In this document: positions 63,841 through 64,000 of the stretch, one piece after another
Numbering within the stretch: position 1 is the stretch's first letter
Layout: every line of letters starts with the position of its first letter
Assembly (NCBI GenBank): GCA_019750135.1
Contig: JAIEOV010000022.1
Coordinates: forward strand, 62,001 to 126,000
Direction of reading: 5' to 3'
DNA from: Reyranella sp.
GTDB lineage: Bacteria > Pseudomonadota > Alphaproteobacteria > Reyranellales > Reyranellaceae
DNA length: 64,000 nt
The notes under the pieces: model-generated
The model's input: the letters and a program-made list of their open reading frames with translations, nothing else
Database searches by the model: none
Told to the model about the DNA's origin: nothing
Translations under genes and position numbers: made by a program

Positions 63841-64000
63841 AGTCAGATCCCGAAGCGCCCAAAATTCCGGACGTTGCTGTAGCACGCCCTCAGTGCGGCC
63901 AGTAGTATCCGATCACGGCCGCGCGCTCGCGCGGCGGAACGTCGCAAGTGCCGGATTTTGCGAGGTTTTTCGCTCTTCGGCGCAGCGCCGCCGGGCGATT
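63841..64000. other. right-edge intergenic region
   Basis: The last 160 bases upstream of the cytochrome gene show no convincing coding frame or hairpin. They presumably hold its promoter. Confidence 0.4.

Overview
The window is GC-rich chromosomal DNA of an alphaproteobacterium. The evidence is very strong G/C bias at third codon positions, gene content (a pst-phoU-phoB operon, glnK-amtB next to a TorF-type porin, a membrane-anchored CycM-like cytochrome c, a HisN-type histidinol phosphatase, PqiBCA) and frequent ATGA/GTGA start-stop overlaps. The order may be Rhodospirillales or Hyphomicrobiales; a Reyranella-like organism is only a guess. No rRNA, tRNA, CRISPR array, insertion sequence, phage or conjugation gene was recognised.

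Region 1 (1-10590) is an arsenic/heavy-metal island, mostly on the minus strand. It holds an ArsR-ArsC fusion, an ArsJ-associated GAPDH, ArsJ, an ACR3 arsenite pump, a TauE/SafE permease, a free ArsR, an ArsO-like flavoprotein with a cysteine-rich tail and two MFS exporters. ATTCGA-type palindromes or repeats precede the arsRC, ACR3 and arsR units. In the middle a deletion scar joins an N-terminally truncated Hg-type merR head-to-head with a truncated GDCCVxC gene. Two small cysteine-rich secreted proteins and a terminator follow the scar.

Region 2 (10591-16715) is the phosphate operon: a Pho box, then pstS, an intercistronic hairpin, pstC, pstA, pstB, phoU and phoB. The terminator lies inside the 3' end of the convergent ampG. 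Region 3 (16675-26471) is mixed housekeeping: ampG, a PfkB kinase, a DsrE-like protein, MoeB/ThiF, two MFS carriers, a WD40 + CobW pair, a GNAT and a UbiH-type hydroxylase.

Region 4 (26551-31221) is the ammonium locus. A TorF-type porin interrupted by an in-frame TAA is divergent from glnK1-amtB1, and both directions have sigma-54 promoter sequences. A terminator and a second glnK2-amtB2 pair follow. Region 5 (31395-48788) carries an aminotransferase, ftsK, two tandem patatin lipoproteins, a TetR/VOC/flavin monooxygenase operon, pqiBCA, an ankyrin protein, and a polysaccharide deacetylase followed by a small CxxC protein and a second CobW.

Region 6 (48806-63840) carries a Rieske oxygenase with a MarR regulator, an 18-cysteine Csp-like copper storage protein, hisB-hisH, an EamA exporter and an acyl-CoA dehydrogenase. 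It continues with a CpxP-like/response regulator/kinase operon beside a GTAAA-N5-GTAAA box, a Cache-type kinase divergent from an unusual response regulator, a receiver-only protein, hisN and cytochrome c. Two copies of an intergenic palindrome flank the fadE-kinase segment.
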